Source of the DNA: Gloeocapsa sp. PCC 73106
GTDB lineage: Bacteria > Cyanobacteriota > Cyanobacteriia > Cyanobacteriales > Gloeocapsaceae
Length of the DNA: 64,000 nucleotides
Direction: 5' to 3'
Assembly: GCF_000332035.1 (NCBI RefSeq)
Contig: NZ_ALVY01000224.1
Span: 19,897-83,896 of the forward strand
Part shown: piece after piece, positions 35,924 through 46,030 of the stretch
Position numbering within the stretch: position 1 is the stretch's first letter
How the letters are laid out: the number at the start of each line of letters is the position of its first letter
The notes under the pieces: model-generated
Database searches by the model: none
Told to the model about the DNA's origin: nothing
The model's input: only the letters and a program-made list of their open reading frames with translations
Program-made: the position numbers and the translations under genes

Positions 35924-36970
35924 ATGAAGAATTTAGAGCCTGAGGACAAATTTTCGAGTAGTGGTTATGAAATGGTTAAGGCTTTACATAATCATACAAA
36001 AGGTAAAATCTTGCTCGTAGACGATAATCCTTTCAGTCGTCTCAATTTAGTAGATCTACTGAATTTTGAAGGCTATGAAGTCGTTGAAATAGACGAGCAC
36101 GTAGACGTCATCTATTGTGTTAATCAAGTCAATCCAGATCTAATTTTGTTAGAACTGAATCTCCCTAAACAAAATCCCCTAGAAATTTGCAAAAATCTCA
36201 AAGAATCTGAAGTGACCGCCTTAATACCAATAGTTTTTATAACGGTTAGAAGAGATCGAGAATCCCGTCTTCAATCTCTCAACGCAGGTGGTGATGATTT
36301 GTTAGTTAAACCGATAGACCGTCTGGAATTGACTAGTAGAGTTAAATCCTTAATTCGTCAGAAACATCTGAACGAAAATTTAGATAAAACAGAAGAGGTA
36401 TTGTTTCGTCTAGCGGGAATTATGGAAAACCCGTATCTGGATAATTATAGTTCAGTAAGTAAACTAGCTGTATTAACTCAAGAATTTGGCAAGTATCTGC
36501 AACTCAACGAAAGACAGATTCAAAGCCTAATTTATGCTGCCTATCTGCACGATGTTGGTACCGTGGTTTTACCAGAGTCAATTATGCTCAAAAAAGGGGA
36601 ATTGACAGAGTTAGAAAGAGAAATCGTCAATCAACACGTTCTAATTGGTGAAAAAATCTGTCAACCCCTAAAAAATCGTTTAGATATTCTTCCGATAATT
36701 CGGCACCACCACGAGCGTTGGGACGGTAGCGGTTATCCCGATGGACTGATAGGTTCAGATATACCTTGGCTAGCACAAGTATTTCAAATAGTGGATATCT
36801 ATCACGCTATCACCAATGAGAGACCTTATAAACAAGCGCTAAGTCCTTTAGAAGCCATGAAAATTATCGCAGAAGAAACGGCAAAAGGATGGCGTAACCC
36901 GGAATTAGTAAAAGAGTTTATAACTTTTATTTCTCAAACCGAGAGTATAGCCTTGAATCACATCGCCTAA
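35924..36970 (+). CDS. REC-HD-GYP response regulator (cyclic di-GMP phosphodiesterase type)
   Basis: 348 residues. Receiver (about 28-145): acidic pair VDDN, Thr in FITV, Lys in LVKPID. The phosphoacceptor position, residue 77, is Glu (PDLILLELNLP) instead of Asp. HD-GYP domain (about 155-345) with HDVG, KKGELTELE, HHHERWDGSGYPDGL and VDIYHAITNERPY, all metal and GYP residues intact. Such proteins hydrolyse cyclic di-GMP. The Glu may mimic permanent phosphorylation or make the receiver inert. Confidence 0.9.
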   Translation: MKNLEPEDKFSSSGYEMVKALHNHTKGKILLVDDNPFSRLNLVDLLNFEGYEVVEIDEHVDVIYCVNQVNPDLILLELNLPKQNPLEICKNLKESEVTALIPIVFITVRRDRESRLQSLNAGGDDLLVKPIDRLELTSRVKSLIRQKHLNENLDKTEEVLFRLAGIMENPYLDNYSSVSKLAVLTQEFGKYLQLNERQIQSLIYAAYLHDVGTVVLPESIMLKKGELTELEREIVNQHVLIGEKICQPLKNRLDILPIIRHHHERWDGSGYPDGLIGSDIPWLAQVFQIVDIYHAITNERPYKQALSPLEAMKIIAEETAKGWRNPELVKEFITFISQTESIALNHIA

Positions 36971-37021
36971 ATTAGGGTAAAATCTGATACCAGGAGGCAA
37001 CAAAAACAAGAAAAATAAGCG

Positions 37022-38374
37022 ATGACCGCAGTAGCAATATTAGCAGCAGGCCGAGGGACTCGGATGAAATCTGACTATCCCAAAGTATTACACTCCTTAG
37101 GAGGGCGATCGCTCGTAGAAAGAGCTCTCAATAGCTGTGAATTAATTAATCCTTCACGTTTCCTAGTAATAGTAGGTTATCAAGCAGACTTAGTTAAACA
37201 AGCTTTATCTCACCTGGATGGGATAGAATTCGTGGAACAGTCAGAACAACTAGGTACAGGTCACGCTATTCAGACACTCTTGCCTATCTTGGGAGATTTT
37301 AACGAAGATTTACTGGTATTAAACGGCGATGTTCCCCTATTACGTCCAGAAACAATCAAAGAACTCCTCACCACTCATAAACAACACCAAAATGCAGCTA
37401 CCCTCCTGACCGCCCATCTACCCAATCCCAAAGGTTATGGGCGCGTTTTTTGTGATGTACAAAATCAAGTTACTCAGATTGTGGAAGATAAAGATTGCAA
37501 CGCCGCTCAAAAGCAAAATCATCGCATCAACGCAGGTATATATTGCTTTAACTGGGCGAAGTTAGCTAATGTACTTCCGAAACTGACAGCCAACAATAGT
37601 CAACAAGAATATTATTTAACTGAAGTTTTTAGTTATTTAGATGGAGTAATGGCTCAAGACATAGCTGATTACCTGGAAATAATTGGAATTAACGATCGCA
37701 AACAATTAGCCGCCGCCTACGATATACTACAAAAGCGAGTAAAAGATGCTTGGATGTCAGCAGGAGTGACGATGGTAGCTCCGGACACGAGCACCATAGA
37801 CGATACAGTAGAGTTACAAGCCGATGTAATTATCGAGCCCCAGACTCATCTACGCGGTAATACAAGTATTGGCGCAGGAAGTCGCATCGGTCCAGGAACA
37901 CTCATAGAAAATAGCCAGATTGGTGAAAATGTCAGCGTCTTATACTCAGTAATCAGCGATAGTATCATAGAGTCCAACAGTCGCATTGGACCATACGCGC
38001 ACCTGCGAGGAGAAGCAAAAGTAGGCGCCGGTTGTCGAGTAGGTAATTTTGTAGAATTGAAAAAAACAACTATAGGTCAAAAAACCAACGTAGCTCATTT
38101 AACCTATCTAGGAGATGCTACGGTGGGAGAACAAGTAAACGTAGGTGCGGGAACAATTACAGCCAATTACGATGGGGTGAAAAAACATCCCACCACCATA
38201 GGCGATCGCAGTAAAATTGGATCCAATAGCGTCCTAGTAGCACCCGTTAACCTAGGGGAAGACGTAACCGTAGCTGCGGGATCGGTCGTTACCGAAGACG
38301 TCGCCGACGACTCCCTAGTAATAGCTCGTTCCCGTCAAACGGTAAAACCTGGATGGCGCCTTAACCCTGAGTAA
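37022..38374 (+). CDS. glmU: Bifunctional UDP-GlcNAc pyrophosphorylase / glucosamine-1-phosphate acetyltransferase
   Basis: 450 residues, full length. N-terminal nucleotidyltransferase with [18 protein letters not shown] (about 7-24) and NGDVPLL; C-terminal left-handed beta-helix of hexapeptide repeats (about 250-450) with [15 protein letters not shown] and GTITANYDG, the acetyltransferase site. It makes UDP-GlcNAc for peptidoglycan and lipopolysaccharide. Its 3' end overlaps the end of the convergent glycerate kinase gene by 14 bases. Confidence 0.96.
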   Translation: MTAVAILAAGRGTRMKSDYPKVLHSLGGRSLVERALNSCELINPSRFLVIVGYQADLVKQALSHLDGIEFVEQSEQLGTGHAIQTLLPILGDFNEDLLVLNGDVPLLRPETIKELLTTHKQHQNAATLLTAHLPNPKGYGRVFCDVQNQVTQIVEDKDCNAAQKQNHRINAGIYCFNWAKLANVLPKLTANNSQQEYYLTEVFSYLDGVMAQDIADYLEIIGINDRKQLAAAYDILQKRVKDAWMSAGVTMVAPDTSTIDDTVELQADVIIEPQTHLRGNTSIGAGSRIGPGTLIENSQIGENVSVLYSVISDSIIESNSRIGPYAHLRGEAKVGAGCRVGNFVELKKTTIGQKTNVAHLTYLGDATVGEQVNVGAGTITANYDGVKKHPTTIGDRSKIGSNSVLVAPVNLGEDVTVAAGSVVTEDVADDSLVIARSRQTVKPGWRLNPE

Positions 38375-39617
38375 CTAATACAGCTCGAAAATCATTCACA
38401 TTAGTCAAAGTAGGTCCAGTAATCACCAAAGACTCCAACAGAGCAAAAAAACTATAGCTATCGTGCTCGTCTAAATAAGCTCGACTATCCAAGCCTAAAT
38501 CTTGGGCGCGTTGTAAAGTATGGGGGGTAATCCAAGCCCCCGCATTGTTTTCAGATCCATCAATACCATCAGTATCACAAGCGATCGCGTACACACCAGC
38601 TAAACCCTCTAGAGCGATCGCCAAAGATAATAAAAACTCCGTATTGCGTCCCCCCTTACCCGTTTTTCCGAGAGTTACGCTTGTCTCTCCACCAGAAAAA
38701 ACTACACAAGGTGGAGCTACAGGCTGGTGATGACGGACTATCTGCTGCACAATCCCCGCGTGAACTATCCCCACCTCCCTAGCTTCTCCCTGAAGAGAAT
38801 CCCCCAGAATAAGAGTCTGATAACCGTAACTTTGAGCCAATCTCGCCGCCGCTTCTAGAGAGAGTTGTGGAGTAGCGATTAAATGATTCACCGTGTTTTC
38901 TAGGCGTGGATCCGTTGAACTGATTACAGGGTTAAGATTTTGTTCCAGATAATCTCTCACTCTACTAGATAAGACTATTTTATATCTCTCGATAATCTTG
39001 AGAGCGTCTAGAAACGTGATTGAATCCCCCACCGTGGGACCAGACGCGATCGCACAGAGATCATCACCAGGTACATCAGAAATAATCAAACTATGTACGA
39101 ACGCAGGATAAGCCGCCGCTGCTAATCTTCCTCCAGAACTCAAAGAAAGATGCTTTCTGACTACATTAATCTCTCTAATAGTCGCACCAGAACGCAAAAG
39201 TTGGGTATTAACCTCTATTAAATCCTTCAGGGTTAACACAGCAGGCGGTAGCGTCAACAAAGCTGACCCCCCCCCAGACAGTAAACAGATTACCAAGTCT
39301 TCTGCACTCAAATCACTAATTAAATTGAAAATTTCTCTCGTACTCGCCACACCTTGCTCGTCTGGTAGAGGATGAGAAGCTTCAACTACTCTAATTTTTT
39401 GCGTCGGTACCCGGTGTCCGTAACGCGTAATCACCAAACCAGTCACATCGCCTTGCCAATGCTCCTCAAAAGTTTGAGCCATCAAAGCCGCCGACTTACC
39501 CCCACCCACCGCGATCGTTCGACCCCGTGGTAACCCAGGTAAAAAGCCCTGCATAAGCTTTTGAGGTAAAGCCGCTTCTACCGCGGCACCAAATAGTAGT
39601 TTTAGTAATTGCTCCAA
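38361..39617 (-). CDS. Glycerate kinase (GckA/MOFRL type)
   Basis: 418 residues. N-terminal DUF4147 domain with [11 protein letters not shown] (about 38) and a LSGGGSALL loop (about 115); C-terminal MOFRL domain (about 305-415) with [20 protein letters not shown] and DTDGIDG. It phosphorylates glycerate, mostly at position 2, which in cyanobacteria could act in glycerate recycling from glycolate. It is separated by two bases from the SH3 gene, so the two are co-transcribed. Confidence 0.9.
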   Translation of the reverse strand: MEQLLKLLFGAAVEAALPQKLMQGFLPGLPRGRTIAVGGGKSAALMAQTFEEHWQGDVTGLVITRYGHRVPTQKIRVVEASHPLPDEQGVASTREIFNLISDLSAEDLVICLLSGGGSALLTLPPAVLTLKDLIEVNTQLLRSGATIREINVVRKHLSLSSGGRLAAAAYPAFVHSLIISDVPGDDLCAIASGPTVGDSITFLDALKIIERYKIVLSSRVRDYLEQNLNPVISSTDPRLENTVNHLIATPQLSLEAAARLAQSYGYQTLILGDSLQGEAREVGIVHAGIVQQIVRHHQPVAPPCVVFSGGETSVTLGKTGKGGRNTEFLLSLAIALEGLAGVYAIACDTDGIDGSENNAGAWITPHTLQRAQDLGLDSRAYLDEHDSYSFFALLESLVITGPTLTNVNDFRAVLVTQG

Positions 39618-39619
39618 TT

Positions 39620-40072
39620 TTAGTTTACCCTTTGGAGATTATCGGCTCTTACCCAGCCTTGTATATCAGTACCAGGTACTAAAATCTTCTGCCATCCGTC
39701 TACTTGATCATCGCCGAAAATGACCAATTCCTGATCATAGGCAACTCCTCCCAGACGTTCAGATTCCATATTGGGTTCAGCGCGAATTGTTAAGCCGTCA
39801 GACCAAGTAACTCTAGCTCGATAAACATTCACTTCCGGTTCCGGTTCAGCTACACTGGGGGGTGGCTCTGCTATTTCCGTCTCGATCGCCTCAGGCTCTA
39901 CTAAAACTGGGGTTTCTGCAGGAGTCACTATCTCAGGAAACAAAGGTTTAGGGGGTATTCGAGCTAATTGGCTCAGAAAAAAATAAGCCATAATAGCGCT
40001 AACTCCTACAAACAAAGTCATTCCCAGTACAAAACCCAGGGTAAATTGCGCAGCTCTCCACAAAACTCTCAT
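39620..40072 (-). CDS. SH3b domain protein with N-terminal membrane anchor
   Basis: 150 residues. One membrane segment (about 12-34), a Pro/Glu-rich linker (about 38-78), then a bacterial SH3 domain (about 83-148: VTWSDGLTIRAEPNMESERL and GWVRADNLQ). Such domains bind cell-wall peptides or surface ligands. It lies directly upstream of glycerate kinase with a two-base gap. Confidence 0.8.
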   Translation of the reverse strand: MRVLWRAAQFTLGFVLGMTLFVGVSAIMAYFFLSQLARIPPKPLFPEIVTPAETPVLVEPEAIETEIAEPPPSVAEPEPEVNVYRARVTWSDGLTIRAEPNMESERLGGVAYDQELVIFGDDQVDGWQKILVPGTDIQGWVRADNLQRVN

Positions 40073-40217
40073 AGGTCAACCGTCTTGCTTTAACTACACC
40101 AAATATAACATCATTATTTTAGGTTCTTCCGTACTTGTGGTGATAAGCAAAACTTATCGGTTATAGGGAACAGGGAACAGTCAAGAAAATGTTATTTTAA
40201 ATACAATTTACCCCATA

Positions 40218-40355
40218 ATGCTAAGAGACAACGTAGACATAGGTGAAGTAAGTGTGGGCAATCTTCAGATGATGCTGCATGCTTGGGCGTTGCCAGGTGA
40301 TATTAGAGCAAACGATATTATAGAATTTGCGGCAGAGCGGATTGATTTGTCATAG
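40218..40355 (+). CDS. Possible 45-residue hypothetical protein
   Basis: An ATG-initiated frame reading MLRDNVDIGEVSVGNLQMML and ending in AAERIDLS, in the 289-base gap between two leftward genes. The composition is protein-like, but I see no family and no clear ribosome site; it could be a remnant of a longer gene. Just upstream, near 40167, is the tandem GGGAACAGGGAACAG. Confidence 0.25.
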   Translation: MLRDNVDIGEVSVGNLQMMLHAWALPGDIRANDIIEFAAERIDLS

Positions 40356-40361
40356 TTGTCA

Positions 40362-40898
40362 TCAAATTAACTGAGCTTCAACCTTGACCTGTCCTTGAAA
40401 CATATTCATCCCACAACTAAAAGTATAAATACCTGGTTTATCAGGGGTAAATTCTATAGGAGTAACTTGATTCAAAGTAAGTTTTTGAGCAATACGAAAA
40501 TCAGGAAAACGGACTTCTTCAAGACAACTATTGGGATCTTTACGATAGAAATTAAGCCGTACAGGTTGTCCTACATTAACGACGACTTGATTCGGTTCAT
40601 AGCCACCATCAACAGTAATTGTTATTTCCTGAATTCCTTGTTTTGTTTCAGCTTTTTGAGAATGGGGTTTACTCCAGAGAAACCACCATAATTCTAGTCC
40701 AATCAAGCCTAATCCACCTACTGTTACAGCACTTTTAACCCACAAAGGTTGTTCAACTCGTTGGAATTGATTTTTGAGTTCAATGCTAGAGGGTTGTGTT
40801 TCCTCGTGAATCATTTGCCCAATCAATTGTCCCGAATTTATGCCTAGTAAAAATCCCAAGCTGACAAAACTTCCAATAATTGCCATGTTATTAAACAT
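40362..40898 (-). CDS. Membrane-bound cupredoxin-domain protein
   Basis: 178 residues. Two hydrophobic segments (about 4-24 and 52-72) frame a short loop, then a cupredoxin domain (about 90-178) with VVVNVGQPVRLNF, Cys in NSCLEEVRF and a copper-site loop FSCGMNMFQG. The ribosome site is strong (CTAGGAGG). It is the last gene of the copper module, after the ATPase and the 26-residue peptide. A role in binding or delivering copper outside the cytoplasm is inference from fold and context. Confidence 0.85.
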   Translation of the reverse strand: MFNNMAIIGSFVSLGFLLGINSGQLIGQMIHEETQPSSIELKNQFQRVEQPLWVKSAVTVGGLGLIGLELWWFLWSKPHSQKAETKQGIQEITITVDGGYEPNQVVVNVGQPVRLNFYRKDPNSCLEEVRFPDFRIAQKLTLNQVTPIEFTPDKPGIYTFSCGMNMFQGQVKVEAQLI

Positions 40899-40909
40899 CA
40901 GCTAACCTC

Positions 40910-40990
40910 CTAGAGTATTACTCCTGAAATAGCTCCTAATAGAAAACCAAAACCTAACAATGTCCCGAAGCAAGTCAATTTTTGCAGCAT
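40910..40990 (-). CDS. 26-residue hydrophobic peptide in the copper operon
   Basis: ATG at 40990, GGGAG ten bases upstream, stop at 40910, twelve bases before the cupredoxin start. Peptide: a Lys/Thr/Cys head and GTLLGFGFLLGAISGVIL, a single membrane helix. The helix resembles the first segment of the cupredoxin that follows (LGFLLGINSG), suggesting partial duplication. Too short for automatic gene callers. Confidence 0.5.
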   Translation of the reverse strand: MLQKLTCFGTLLGFGFLLGAISGVIL

Positions 40991-41007
40991 TTCTGTAGCT
41001 CCCTTTT

Positions 41008-43266
41008 TTAATGAGCGATTTTAGGACGAAAATTTCGTAAACGCAGTGCATTGGTGACAACAGAAACTGAACTAAACGCCATCGCCGCACCTGCAATAAT
41101 TGGACTGAGCAACCATCCGAAGAAGGGATAAAGAATTCCAGCAGCGATCGGAATACCTATGACATTGTAGATAAAGGCGAAAAATAGATTCTGTTGGATA
41201 TTTCTGATCGTGGCACGAGACAACTGAATAGCTGTAACGATGCTTTGTAAATCACCTGAGATTAAAGTAATGTCAGAAGCTGCGATCGCCACATCGGTTC
41301 CTGTACCAATGGCAATACCAACATCAGCTTGAGCGAGTGCAGGTGCATCATTAATCCCGTCACCCACCATCGCTACTATCTTTCCTTCTTTCTGTAAACT
41401 TTCGATTTGCGCTACTTTTTGAGCGGGGCGAACTTCAGCAATGAATCTTCTGATGCCTACTAATGAGGCGATCGCTTCGGCGGTACGATAGTTATCACCT
41501 GTTAGCATGACGACTTCTAAACCCATCCGTTGTAAATTTCCAATAGCACTAGCAGAAGTGGGTTTTACCGCATCGGCAATCCCTATAATCGCCTCTACTT
41601 GTCCATCAACAGCCAGCCAAACAACGGTTTTACCCAGATTTTCCAAGCGATTCCAATCTTTTTGTAGACTATTTGTATTAATACTTAATTCTTTTAACCA
41701 TCTCTGTGTACCAATTTGTACCCATTTTCCCGACTCAGCACCTTGTACACCACTGCCGGCAACAGTTTCAAAGGATTGAATATCAGTTAAGGTTACTCCC
41801 ATTGATTGAGCATACTGTACAACGGCTTCTGCTAAAGGATGTTCCGAATTGCGTTCGACTGAACCCGCTAAACGTAAAAGGTTCAATTCATTTTGGTTCG
41901 CTGTGCTTTGTACTGTAATAAAATCAGTTACAGTGGGTTTACCTTGGGTAATCGTGCCTGTTTTATCCAAGACGATCGTTTGAATTCGATGGGCTAATTC
42001 CAGACTTTCGGCACCTTTAATCAGGATTCCATGTTCTGCACCTTTTCCCGTTCCCACCATAATTGATGTCGGTGTAGCCAAGCCTAAAGCACAAGGACAG
42101 GCAATAATTAAAACACTTACTGTAGTGATTAAAGAGATAGCCACATCGCCCATAAGATTGAACCAGAGGATGAAGGTAGCGATCGCGATCGCAATCACAG
42201 CAGGGACGAACCATCCCGTTACTTGATCTGCTAATTTTTGAATCGGTGCTTTAGAACCCTGAGCTTGTTGGACTAGCTTGACAATTTGCGCTAAAAATGT
42301 ATCTTTACCGATTCTAGTAGCTCGAAATTTAAAACTTCCCGTCTTATTCAGTGTAGCCCCGATGACTTCATCACCTGCTCGTTTTTTGACTGGGAGACTT
42401 TCCCCCGTCACCATCGCTTCATCAATAGTTGAAGAACCTTCGACAATCTCACCATCAACGGGGATCTTTTCACCAGGACGAACCAGGATAATATCATTTA
42501 AGATAACTTCAGGGATGAGAATATCAATTTCTTTGCCATTTCGGATGACCCTAGCCGTTTTTGCCTGTAAACCAATTAATTTACGGATGGCTTCTGAAGT
42601 TTGTCCTTTGGCACGGTTTTCTAAAAGTTTTCCTAGTAAGATTAAAGTGACAATGACTGATGCTGTCTCGAAATAAACATCAGGATTAATTCCTTGTTGG
42701 ATAAACCACTGGGGGGAAAAAGTTGGAAACAGAGAATAGAAATAGGCCACGCCTGTACCAAGGGCTACCAAAGTATCCATCGTTGCAGTATGACGTTTGA
42801 GGGATTTCAGTGCGTTAACGAAGAAAGATCCTCCCGCCCAAAACAGGACAGGTGTAGTTAAGATAAGCTGTAACCAGGGATAATGTAGCCACATTGGGAT
42901 TAGAGGAATCTGTAAACCCGTCATGGCCGGTAATGAACCGATGACTAAAATGCTACTAATGAGGCCACTCAGCCAAACTTTACGGGTTAAATCACGGTTT
43001 TCGGCTTGTCGTATGCGTTTTTCGGTATCATCTTCTGAAGCAAGTACATTATCTTCCATGGGTTGCGCTGAATATCCCGCTTCATCTACCGCACTTTGAA
43101 TATCTGCTATGTTGGTTCGTTTAGCATCATAAGTGACGGTTGCTTGTTCGGTACTGAAATTGACGCTACAAGCTTCGACACCTGGAACGGAACGGATGGC
43201 ATTTTCAATATTATTGGCACAGGAAGCGCAACTCATACCTCGCAGTTTAAGGGTAGTATTTTCCAT
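41008..43266 (-). CDS. Copper-translocating P1B-type ATPase
   Basis: 752 residues. N-terminal metal-binding domain with GMSCASC (about 10-16), about eight membrane segments, the CPC transport motif ([12 protein letters not shown], about 390), phosphorylation site DKTGT (about 430), and [10 protein letters not shown] near the end. It is of the CopA/PacS class that moves Cu(I) out of the cytoplasm (to the thylakoid lumen for PacS, in Synechocystis); which membrane it serves here is unknown. It follows the chaperone gene by 12 bases. Confidence 0.94.
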   Translation of the reverse strand: MENTTLKLRGMSCASCANNIENAIRSVPGVEACSVNFSTEQATVTYDAKRTNIADIQSAVDEAGYSAQPMEDNVLASEDDTEKRIRQAENRDLTRKVWLSGLISSILVIGSLPAMTGLQIPLIPMWLHYPWLQLILTTPVLFWAGGSFFVNALKSLKRHTATMDTLVALGTGVAYFYSLFPTFSPQWFIQQGINPDVYFETASVIVTLILLGKLLENRAKGQTSEAIRKLIGLQAKTARVIRNGKEIDILIPEVILNDIILVRPGEKIPVDGEIVEGSSTIDEAMVTGESLPVKKRAGDEVIGATLNKTGSFKFRATRIGKDTFLAQIVKLVQQAQGSKAPIQKLADQVTGWFVPAVIAIAIATFILWFNLMGDVAISLITTVSVLIIACPCALGLATPTSIMVGTGKGAEHGILIKGAESLELAHRIQTIVLDKTGTITQGKPTVTDFITVQSTANQNELNLLRLAGSVERNSEHPLAEAVVQYAQSMGVTLTDIQSFETVAGSGVQGAESGKWVQIGTQRWLKELSINTNSLQKDWNRLENLGKTVVWLAVDGQVEAIIGIADAVKPTSASAIGNLQRMGLEVVMLTGDNYRTAEAIASLVGIRRFIAEVRPAQKVAQIESLQKEGKIVAMVGDGINDAPALAQADVGIAIGTGTDVAIAASDITLISGDLQSIVTAIQLSRATIRNIQQNLFFAFIYNVIGIPIAAGILYPFFGWLLSPIIAGAAMAFSSVSVVTNALRLRNFRPKIAH

Positions 43267-43278
43267 AAAGCACCTCCT

Positions 43279-43473
43279 TTAAGTAACGGTGTATCCAGCA
43301 GTAGTAATAGCTTGTTTGATATCGGTTTCCGTTGCTAAAGTATCAACACTGACGATTTTTGTTTTCGGATCAGCCTTAACTATTGCATTGGGATCGACAA
43401 CTTGAATGGCTTTGGTGATGGTATCACTACAAGCTGAACAAGCCATATTTGGAACCGTGAGTTGTAGGGACAT
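43279..43473 (-). CDS. Copper chaperone, Atx1-like
   Basis: 64 residues from the ATG at 43473, with AAGGAG seven bases ahead. A single HMA domain: VPNMACSACSDTITKAI (MxCxxC at about residues 9-15), then ATETDIKQAITTAGYTV. In cyanobacteria such proteins hand Cu(I) to the metal-binding domains of the P-type ATPases, one of which is encoded next. The frame extends further upstream to 43539, but that part overlaps the promoter. Confidence 0.9.
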   Translation of the reverse strand: MSLQLTVPNMACSACSDTITKAIQVVDPNAIVKADPKTKIVSVDTLATETDIKQAITTAGYTVT

Positions 43474-43507
43474 TTTGTTAGACTCCTTTTTTGAGTGGGT
43501 TAACTTT

Positions 43508-43539
43508 ATGTTAGAGTCTCTAGTCAACTGGAGAGTCAA
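43508..43539 (-). promoter_or_regulatory. MerR/CueR-type promoter of the copper operon
   Basis: On the minus strand: TTGACT (43539-43534), a 20-base spacer, TAACAT (43513-43508). The spacer carries a dyad, ACTCTCCAGT and ACTAGAGACT, matching 8 of 10 as an inverted repeat. Long spacers of 19-20 bases with a central dyad are diagnostic of MerR-family activated metal promoters. No merR gene is in the window. The rest of 43540-43850 has no gene I can identify. Confidence 0.75.
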
Positions 43540-43850
43540 GAGGTAGTGGTAAGTTTTAAAAAAACGGGAAAGTATAATCGATATCGAGTAATAAAAAGCG
43601 ATTCACCTGATAATCTACCGTCGCATATAAAAATGAAACTAAGATGAAATCTTGATTTTCTCTGAGTTTTTTTTTAATATTAAAAGCATTAAAAATCAAT
43701 AGCTTTTATAATGACTCAAAGCCCTCTAAGTACCTGGTCATAAATAAACGTAAAAAAATTAACAAGTGTAAATAAGCATGAAACCCTTTCCTGTTCCCTA
43801 CCATCATATTAACTTTTAATTAAGCCAACCTACTTACAGATGATTAAAGA

Positions 43851-45260
43851 ATGTTTCCTTTATTAGTTCTCTATTTTATCTCTGGATTCACTGCTCTACT
43901 GTATCAGGTGGTCTGGCAAAGGATGCTGGGTTTATTTTCGGGTTCCGATGTACGCTCAGTTACGATCGTCATTGCGTCCTACTTATTGGGATTAGGGTTA
44001 GGTAGTCTGATAGGAGGATTTTGGAGCGATCACCAAGGGTGGCGCGCAAGGCGCGATCGCATCAACCAGCGCAGAGCTATTCAAATTTATGGTTTTTGTA
44101 ATTTAGGAATCGCAATTTTTGCTATCTTCAGTCGATTTCTCTTCTATGATTTGCTATTTCTTCACTTAAAATCTCTAGCTCAATCTACACCCTTAACGCT
44201 GTTAGTCGTATTCCTCAGCTTACTGATTCCGACAGTTCTGATGGGATTATCACTCCCGTTGCTTTCTAGGGCGATCGCTCGTCATGCTGATCGAGCTGCG
44301 CATCGAATCGGTCTATTATATGGTATCAATACACTCGATTCAGGTTTAGGCGCATTAATCACGGGTTGGTACATCCTTGGAACAGTTGGATATGAAGGGA
44401 CGATCGCTCTTGGGGCAATTTTGAGTATCCTAGTTGGATGTATCGCTTTACTCTTCCCTCGACAGTTTAACAAAGAATCACGAGTTCTAGATTCATCCAA
44501 AGCTATCCATTCACCACCAGGAATATCACCACTTGTTTTAGAATGGTGCTTTTTCGTCTTTCTTTCTGGTTTTTCGGCAATTTCCCTAGAAATCATTTGG
44601 TTTCGCATCTTAGATACCATCCTACAATCAATCTCCTATACTTATGCTCACTTATTAGCCTTCATTGAGTTATTGGGTGCTGAGTTGGAAGTTTTACAGG
44701 AATACGCCAAAACGCCTGTCGGCCGCTCGCTGAGCTTTTTATTCAATGATCGCCGCTATGAATTTATTATTGGTGACGGAAGGCAAGAATTAGCTTTAGC
44801 TGACCAGCAGTTTGATATTATCGAAGCAGATGCGATCTATCCTTAGCGATCGCGTGCTGGAATGCTCTATTCAGAAGAGTTTTTTCGGGAAGTTCGCTCA
44901 CCTTTAGCACCCGGTGGAATATTTGTCGAATGGAATGTGGGTTGGGGAACAGCACAGACGTTTCAAAGCGTGTTTCCCTATGTGACTCAGTTGTCGATAA
45001 ATCAAGATTTATCTGTTTTAGTGGGTAGCGATCATCCGATAGATTTCAATCGAGAAGCTTTATTATCTAAGTTAAAAAATCCAGATGTCATCAATTTTTT
45101 GCAGAATGCAGAAGTCGATGTAGAGGCACTTCGTCAGGATATCCTCTCGACGAGCTTTACTCAGTATTCCCAGAGTCAGGATGGTCAACCCAAAACCGTT
45201 ACTACAGATTTATTTCCACGTTCAGAATATTATCTCAACAAACCGCTATTTGCCGACTGA
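43851..45260 (+). pseudogene. Fused membrane/spermidine synthase-like gene, inactivated
   Basis: One frame runs to an amber codon at 44844-44846 and continues unbroken to 45260. Part one has about eight membrane segments (43851 to about 44670) and then a piece of a spermidine-synthase-type domain (FIIGDGRQELALADQQFDII). Part two begins RSRAGMLYSEEFF and has LAPGGIFVEWN. The residue at the amber is expected to be Trp. Between the membrane part and the synthase part, most of the Rossmann core including the SAM-binding motif is missing, so there is also a large deletion. Confidence 0.85.
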
Positions 45261-45785
45261 AGACATGGGGGTTTGAGTATCGATATATTCGCGCCAACGT
45301 TCGATTTGATTTCCTCTAAAGTCGATCACGATCGCATCATCTGCGGGAGTTCGTTTCCCTGTCGCTTTTTGGGTATCTTCCCAACGCCACTCGACAACTG
45401 CATGATTGCCCTCGATCATGATACGGTGAATCTCTATTGTTACGTTTGAAACACTGGTAGTAAAGTCATTCACTGCTTGTTGGATCGCTTCTTGTCCCAC
45501 CCAGCGATATCCAGGTACAATCAGTTCTCCGTCCGAAGTAAATAGAGCGGCAAAAGTATCGGCAGTACCCTGAATCCAGCAGTCTTTTGCTTGATGGACA
45601 ATTGAACGGATTAAGTCTGGAGAAATTGGTTCAGAGATTTTTGGTTTAGAATCACTCAGCATAGTCGAGGATGATGTTGTTGTCGCTTGTTTAATACTAA
45701 CAAAAACAACAGCAATTCCCATTAGGAAAATGATGACGATTTGATAAAATCTAGCTTTGACTTTAGATATTTTGCTTTTCCACAT
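45246..45785 (-). CDS. SnoaL/NTF2-like protein (SgcJ/EcaC family) with membrane anchor
   Basis: 179 residues. One hydrophobic segment (about 13-32) then a DUF4440-like NTF2 fold (about 55-172) with VHQAKDCWIQGTADTFAALF, DGELIVPG and GREIDTQTP-like ends (QIERWREYIDTQTP). Such folds bind small ligands or are enzymes; the ligand is unknown. The end overlaps the pseudogene by 15 bases. Confidence 0.75.
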   Translation of the reverse strand: MWKSKISKVKARFYQIVIIFLMGIAVVFVSIKQATTTSSSTMLSDSKPKISEPISPDLIRSIVHQAKDCWIQGTADTFAALFTSDGELIVPGYRWVGQEAIQQAVNDFTTSVSNVTIEIHRIMIEGNHAVVEWRWEDTQKATGKRTPADDAIVIDFRGNQIERWREYIDTQTPMSSVGK

Positions 45786-45851
45786 TTCCTCATTGAACTC
45801 TCATCGCGTCTAGCTTCAATTGTAAATGATTTAGAAAATGTTTAAACAATA

Positions 45852-45893
45852 GTAGCTATGGATACTTTTAATTAACTCAACTATTGCTATCTT
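45852..45893 (+). promoter_or_regulatory. NtcA-activated promoter of the guanidine operon
   Basis: GTA (45852-45854), eight bases, TAC (45863-45865): an exact NtcA palindrome. After 22 bases comes TATCTT (45888-45893), a fitting -10 box of the TAN3T form. This is the classic architecture of nitrogen-controlled promoters in cyanobacteria. Predicted transcript start is near 45900, just ahead of the riboswitch. Confidence 0.8.
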
Positions 45894-45911
45894 TTTATCA
45901 AGAAAAAATAA

Positions 45912-46003
45912 GCTTCTAGGGTTCCGGTTGATAACGTCTGGTCCGAGAGAAGCAAGCTGCTCTAAGTAGCTACACGGAGGGAGAAAAGCCCGGGAGAAAT
46001 CAC
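45912..46003 (+). promoter_or_regulatory. Guanidine-I (ykkC) riboswitch
   Basis: The conserved blocks occur in order: CTAGGGTTCCG (45916-45926), GTCTGGTCCGAGAG (45936-45949), ACACGGAGGGAGAAAAGCCC (45972-45991) and GGGAGA. These are the ligand-pocket elements of the guanidine-I class; distances are normal. It lies in the leader of the guanidine hydrolase gene, 30 bases before the start codon. In this class guanidine binding turns expression on. Confidence 0.95.
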
Positions 46004-46030
46004 AATCGTCATCACTACAGGAGTTGATTT

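Noticed and set aside
40160..40180. GGGAACAGGGAACAG tandem as a regulatory site
   Set aside because: Such short tandems are scattered in cyanobacterial genomes; nothing here links it to a gene.
40902..41096. 64-codon leftward frame at the end of the copper ATPase
   Set aside because: It lies in another frame over the ATPase end; the 26-codon frame with its own ribosome site explains the gap better.
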